Assembly (NCBI GenBank): GCA_005801025.1
Contig: SYDZ01000281.1
Location: 1 to 8,840, forward strand
Source: Actinomycetota bacterium
Lineage (GTDB): Bacteria; Actinomycetota; Acidimicrobiia; Acidimicrobiales; Ilumatobacteraceae
Length of the DNA stretch: 8,840 bases
Direction of reading: 5' to 3'
In this document: positions 6,108 through 8,840 of the stretch, one piece after another
Layout of the letters: each line of letters opens with the position of its first letter
Numbering within the stretch: the first letter of the stretch is position 1
Program-made: the position numbers and the translations under genes
The notes under the pieces: generated by a model
Databases searched by the model: none
Told to the model about the DNA's origin: nothing
What the model saw: the letters and a program-made list of their open reading frames with translations, nothing else

Positions 6108-6114
6108 TCGCAGT

Positions 6115-6651
6115 ATGAAGATATTTTCACGAACCCAAGAAATCCTTGATCATCTAGTTGCTCTGCAGACCACGATTTCTGCTGAGAGTGACAAGTTCTT
6201 TGAGTTAGACCATGGTTTGCAGTGTGCAGCGTTGCTTGAAGTGAGTGATCCCGATGATCTTGAACTTCAGGTGGCTGGTCTGATTCATGATCTCGCGCAT
6301 CCGTGGGATGGGCCAGGTCAGCCACGGCACGCAACCATGGGTGCCGATGCCGTGCGACCAGTATTGGGTGAACGGGTGGCGGCGTTGATCGCTGGTCACG
6401 TACCAGCAAAGCGTTTTCTTGTGACGACTAGGCCTGAATATCGGGCACTGTTATCACCAGACAGCGTCATGACTTTGGCGGCTCAGGGTGGTGACTTGAG
6501 CGCTGATGAGATCGCTCATTTCCAAAGCAACCCGTGGTGGTCGGCGATGGTGTCGCTACGCATCGCCGATGATTCAGCAAAAGTTGCAGGAGCAGTCGTA
6601 CCTGATCTTGAACATTGGGTCGATGCCATTCATTCATTGAGTCGGGTGTGA
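6115..6651 (+). CDS. PhnZ/TmpB-like HD-domain oxygenase (C-P bond cleavage)
   Basis: A 178-residue HD-domain protein. Characterised relatives PhnZ and TmpB are mixed-valent di-iron oxygenases that cleave the C-P bond of a 1-hydroxy-2-aminoethylphosphonate (TmpB: its trimethyl form) with O2, releasing phosphate. All six expected metal ligands can be placed: His33 (LDHGLQCA), His58-Asp59 (LIHDL), His72 (RHATMGAD), His95 (GHVPAKRFLV) and Asp152 (RIADD). GHVPAKRFLV followed later by LAAQGGDLSADE is the family signature as I recall it from PhnZ (GHVAAKRYLV, then QGGPMDE). By my alignment, PhnZ Tyr24 and Glu27, which gate iron and bind the substrate amine, correspond to Ala23 and Asp26 here, so the substrate may differ. 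The start at 6115 has a GGAGA site. The stop is 2 bp before the dioxygenase ATG, so the genes are coupled. MIOX-type or other HD chemistry is less likely given the partner. Confidence 0.85.
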   Translation: MKIFSRTQEILDHLVALQTTISAESDKFFELDHGLQCAALLEVSDPDDLELQVAGLIHDLAHPWDGPGQPRHATMGADAVRPVLGERVAALIAGHVPAKRFLVTTRPEYRALLSPDSVMTLAAQGGDLSADEIAHFQSNPWWSAMVSLRIADDSAKVAGAVVPDLEHWVDAIHSLSRV

Positions 6652-6653
6652 CG

Positions 6654-7424
6654 ATGCAATCATTTGCAACTGGTGACTCTGCGGCGAAAGTTTTCTTTGA
6701 CGATCATGGCTGGGTTTTGATTGACACTCTTGACGAGGATGGCATCAAACAGTTGCGTGGGTGGATAGATGACATCTCGTCATGGTCTGATGAAGGTGGG
6801 TCATGGCTGCACTATCGCGAGATGACTGACTTTGGTCCTAAGTTGTGTCGCACGGAAAACTTCACGCCATTTCATAATGGCATTCGTGCACTACTCATGG
6901 GTGGTTCAATGTTGCAATCCGCAAGCTTGTTAATCGGTGAGCAAGCGGTGCTGTATAAAGAGAAAATCAATTATAAGTTGGTCGGCGGCGCAGGGTATGC
7001 ACCTCATCAAGATGCGCCGGCTTATCCGTTTATTGATTCTCATATTTCGTGCATGCTCGGTATTGACGACGCTGATGAACTCAACGGATGTTTAGAAGTA
7101 GTCAGTCATTGCTTTGACGAGGTGCTGTCAATGAATGATGTGGGTTGTATCGCCAATGACGTTGTGCAATCTCTGAAATGGACGATGGCTCCGCTGAGGG
7201 CTGGCCAAACTTTGTGGTTTCACTCAAGGACTCCGCATCGCAGTGGAGAAAATAACTCGCAGCGTGATCGGCGCGCCATCTACCCGACGTACAACGCCTT
7301 ATCCGAAGGTGATCTGCGTGAGGCGTACTACGCAGCAAAACTTCAGCAGATGGCCACGAGCACTGTCGGCAACAATGTTCAGGTCTCTTTGATTGGCGAT
7401 TTTCAGGGGCGCACAATCGGATAG
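6654..7424 (+). CDS. PhnY/TmpA-like PhyH-family Fe(II)/2-oxoglutarate dioxygenase
   Basis: A 256-residue phytanoyl-CoA-dioxygenase-family protein. With a PhnZ-type partner, its relatives PhnY and TmpA hydroxylate C1 of 2-aminoethylphosphonate or the N-trimethyl analogue, making the substrate for C-P cleavage. The iron triad is visible as His118 and Asp120 (YAPHQDAPAY, 115-124) and the distal His195 (TPHRSGEN); Arg206, eleven residues after the distal His, fits the 2-oxoglutarate carboxylate ligand. IDDADELNGCLEVV (137-150) and an EGDLREAYY stretch (218-226) are typical of the PhnY/TmpA branch. No signal peptide or membrane segment is seen, so it is cytoplasmic. ATG 6654 is chosen because it lies 2 bp after the HD-oxygenase stop; upstream ATG 6615 would overlap it by 37 bp, and GTG 6648 is possible. 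No phosphonate transporter is in the window. Confidence 0.85.
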   Translation: MQSFATGDSAAKVFFDDHGWVLIDTLDEDGIKQLRGWIDDISSWSDEGGSWLHYREMTDFGPKLCRTENFTPFHNGIRALLMGGSMLQSASLLIGEQAVLYKEKINYKLVGGAGYAPHQDAPAYPFIDSHISCMLGIDDADELNGCLEVVSHCFDEVLSMNDVGCIANDVVQSLKWTMAPLRAGQTLWFHSRTPHRSGENNSQRDRRAIYPTYNALSEGDLREAYYAAKLQQMATSTVGNNVQVSLIGDFQGRTIG

Positions 7425-7445
7425 TTCTTTCTGTTTACTTCTTGC

Positions 7446-8231
7446 CTATCGGGGCTTGGCGCCTCCCGAAACCCGAATCATTTCACCACTGATCCAGCTG
7501 GCAGCGGGTGAGCACAAGAATAAAACAGCTGCACCCATGTCGAGCAAAGTTCCGAAGCGCTGCATCGGGATATTCCACTGCGACTCGATTTCGGCAAGAT
7601 CTTCATCGTTCTTCACTCCGAGGGCAATCTTAAAAATTTCGGTTGGCACTGCGCCTGGGGCGATGCCGTTGACGCGAATACGAGGAGCAAGTTCGGCACA
7701 TGCCGTGAGAGTCAACGAGTTCACGGCGGCCTTAGCAGCACCATAGTGCGCGCTCCCTGGTACTGGTCCGAAGCCCGCACCCGATGAAATGTTGATGATT
7801 GAACCAGTATCCATGTATTTGGCGGCAGTGCGAATACCGACCCACACTGCGGTGAGGTTCAAGGCGATACATGCATCCCAGTCTTCGCGCTTCAAGTCGG
7901 TCATCGGCAAACGGGCGGGTGAACCGCCAGCGTTATTGACCCAAATCGACAACTTGCCGAATTCTTTAATAGCGGCCTTGGCTAAATTCTCCATGGCCTC
8001 TTCATCGGTGACATCTGTTTCAACAGCAATGGCCTGACCACCATCGGCGCGAATGGCAGCAGCGACGGATTCAATTTCGTTCACACGACGTGCAGCAACC
8101 ACGACTTTTGCGCCAGCATTAGCCAAAGTGCGGGCGATGCCTTCGCCGATGCCGCGTCCACCACCAGTCACGACGGCGACTTCGCCTTCAAGACTGAAAA
8201 GTTCTGATGGGGTTGGGTATTGCTGACTCAT
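7446..8231 (-). CDS. Short-chain dehydrogenase/reductase (SDR)
   Basis: A 261-residue classical SDR, an NAD(P)-dependent alcohol/ketone oxidoreductase. Motifs: cofactor loop TGGGRGIG (22-29), Asp73 (TDVTD) at the adenine ring, NNAG (99-102), Asn125, Ser150 (INISS), and the catalytic YGAAK (Tyr163, Lys167). Arg48-Arg49 after the second strand suggest NADP(H) preference. The C-terminal WISGEMIRVSGG closes the fold. It resembles FabG-like and catabolic 3-hydroxyacyl or steroid/terpenoid alcohol dehydrogenases; the substrate cannot be assigned. ATG 8231 is preceded by GGAA five to six bases upstream. It lies 30 bp downstream of the PEP-utilising-type gene, probably in one operon, and its 3' end is 21 bp from the convergent dioxygenase gene, with no terminator hairpin seen between them. 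Confidence 0.92.
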   Translation of the reverse strand: MSQQYPTPSELFSLEGEVAVVTGGGRGIGEGIARTLANAGAKVVVAARRVNEIESVAAAIRADGGQAIAVETDVTDEEAMENLAKAAIKEFGKLSIWVNNAGGSPARLPMTDLKREDWDACIALNLTAVWVGIRTAAKYMDTGSIINISSGAGFGPVPGSAHYGAAKAAVNSLTLTACAELAPRIRVNGIAPGAVPTEIFKIALGVKNDEDLAEIESQWNIPMQRFGTLLDMGAAVLFLCSPAASWISGEMIRVSGGAKPR

Positions 8232-8261
8232 AATATTTCCATTCTTGTTCGGGGCTTGTGA

Positions 8262-8840
8262 TTAGAGAATTGTGACGACACCAGTGGTGCCATTGACTTC
8301 AATCAGTGCACCATCGGCGATACGTTTCGTGGCATCGGTGATTGAGACAACGCACGGCACACCGAGTTCACGACTGACGATGACAGCGTGACTGATCTGT
8401 CCACCGACATTAACCACAACGGCTGCACTCGTCATGAACAGTGGAGTCCAACTGGGGTCTGTGCATGGTGCAACCAAAATCTCGCCAGGTTCGAGATCGC
8501 CTGGATCGCCTGGATCAAGAACAACGCGCGCAATACCTCGAGCGATACCCGGTGAACCTGCAACACCGACGAGTGCATCACCAGTGTGTGCGACCCGGAC
8601 GAGATTGTCATTCTTGCGGGCCCACTCACTGAGCGGAGCGACTGTTGCATTGGCGATGATGAACGGGGGTTCAAGATCAAAGAGTTCGCGCCATTCTTTG
8701 TAACGCTCGGTCAATTTGTTGGTGAATGAACTTGGATTGGCGATGTAAGCATCAAGTTCGCCGTCAAGCACTTGAAAAACAAGTTCGTCGTGACCCTGTC
8801 GGCGACCAAGTTCGCGAAACGCAACGCGGGCTTCATGCAA
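8262..8840 (-). CDS. PEP-utilising-enzyme-type protein, C-terminal part (5' end outside window)
   Basis: The frame is open to the right edge and gives 192 C-terminal residues. The last 100 form a phosphohistidine swivelling domain as in PEP synthase, pyruvate phosphate dikinase and rifampicin phosphotransferase: VAGSPGIARGIARVVLDP, then LEPGEILVAPCTDPSWTPLF, and VGGQISHAVIVSRELGVPCVV with the phosphoryl-accepting His151 of the visible part. The preceding residues (about 10-70) match the linker region of rifampicin-phosphotransferase-like proteins, with KLTERYKEWRELFDLEPPFII. The domain carries a phosphate between a PEP- or ATP-site and a substrate site; that partner domain is outside the window or on another polypeptide. 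The substrate is unknown. The TTG at the very edge is only an internal codon. The SDR gene follows after 30 bp. Confidence 0.87.
   Translation of the reverse strand: MHEARVAFRELGRRQGHDELVFQVLDGELDAYIANPSSFTNKLTERYKEWRELFDLEPPFIIANATVAPLSEWARKNDNLVRVAHTGDALVGVAGSPGIARGIARVVLDPGDPGDLEPGEILVAPCTDPSWTPLFMTSAAVVVNVGGQISHAVIVSRELGVPCVVSITDATKRIADGALIEVNGTTGVVTIL
8495..8516. repeat. Short in-frame tandem repeat (GATCGCCTG, 2.4 copies)
   Basis: Two exact 9-bp copies (8495-8503 and 8504-8512) and a partial third lie inside the PEP-utilising-type gene. They encode a DPGDPGD stretch on the minus strand, in the variable loop before EPGEILV. This probably reflects a small in-frame duplication that leaves the domain intact. 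Confidence 0.7.

Noticed and set aside
7425..7445. Bidirectional terminator between the convergent dioxygenase and SDR genes
   Set aside because: The 21-bp gap is pyrimidine-rich on the plus strand but has no inverted repeat.
7393..7746. Plus-strand open frame of 117 codons after the dioxygenase
   Set aside because: It lies opposite the SDR gene with no recognisable domain and overlaps the end of the dioxygenase gene.
1..8840. Mobile element, phage or defence system
   Set aside because: No transposase, integrase, terminal repeats, CRISPR repeats, toxin-antitoxin pair or known defence domain was recognised on either strand.

Overview
This window looks like a chromosomal segment of a mid-GC actinobacterium, most likely from class Acidimicrobiia (Ilumatobacter-like planktonic lineages). 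That placement is inference: it rests on GTG/TTG start codons, apparently leaderless promoters, an AtsA/AtsD-type arylsulfatase with a beta-sandwich tail, a DUF2510 domain, and the recalled layout around tilS. No tRNA, rRNA, CRISPR array, insertion sequence or phage gene was seen.

Layout. At the left edge is the 3' end of a large arylsulfatase gene (+), then a long-chain polyprenyl diphosphate synthase gene (+) whose stop codon overlaps the stop codon of a convergent gene. From about 6041 down to 1882 lies a tight minus-strand run of six genes: a MarR-family regulator, a one-helix membrane protein, tRNA(Ile)-lysidine synthase (tilS), a dual-specificity-phosphatase-like protein without the catalytic Cys and Arg, a DUF2510 plus scramblase/LURP-one-like protein, and a renalase-like FAD oxidoreductase. 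The last two also have candidate leaderless promoters of their own.

Divergent from the MarR gene, on the plus strand, is a two-gene operon encoding an HD-domain oxygenase of the PhnZ/TmpB type and a PhyH-family Fe(II)/2-oxoglutarate dioxygenase of the PhnY/TmpA type. In the characterised pairs the dioxygenase hydroxylates an aminophosphonate at C1 and the mixed-valent di-iron HD enzyme then cleaves the C-P bond and releases phosphate. This pair is the main point of biological interest, suggesting use of phosphonates as a phosphorus source. Its substrate is uncertain, because two PhnZ substrate-pocket residues appear to be replaced. The roughly 200 bp between the MarR domain and the HD gene hold a perfect palindrome and further inverted repeats that could be the control region.

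The right end is a second minus-strand unit: an incomplete PEP-utilising-enzyme-type protein with a phosphohistidine swivelling domain, followed by a short-chain dehydrogenase/reductase that converges on the dioxygenase gene.

Two further points deserve attention. tilS has no ATG, GTG or TTG codon where its conserved N-terminus should begin, and it lies in the same frame as the upstream membrane-protein gene with only a TGA codon between. The phosphatase-like protein after tilS keeps the fold signature but not the catalytic residues.
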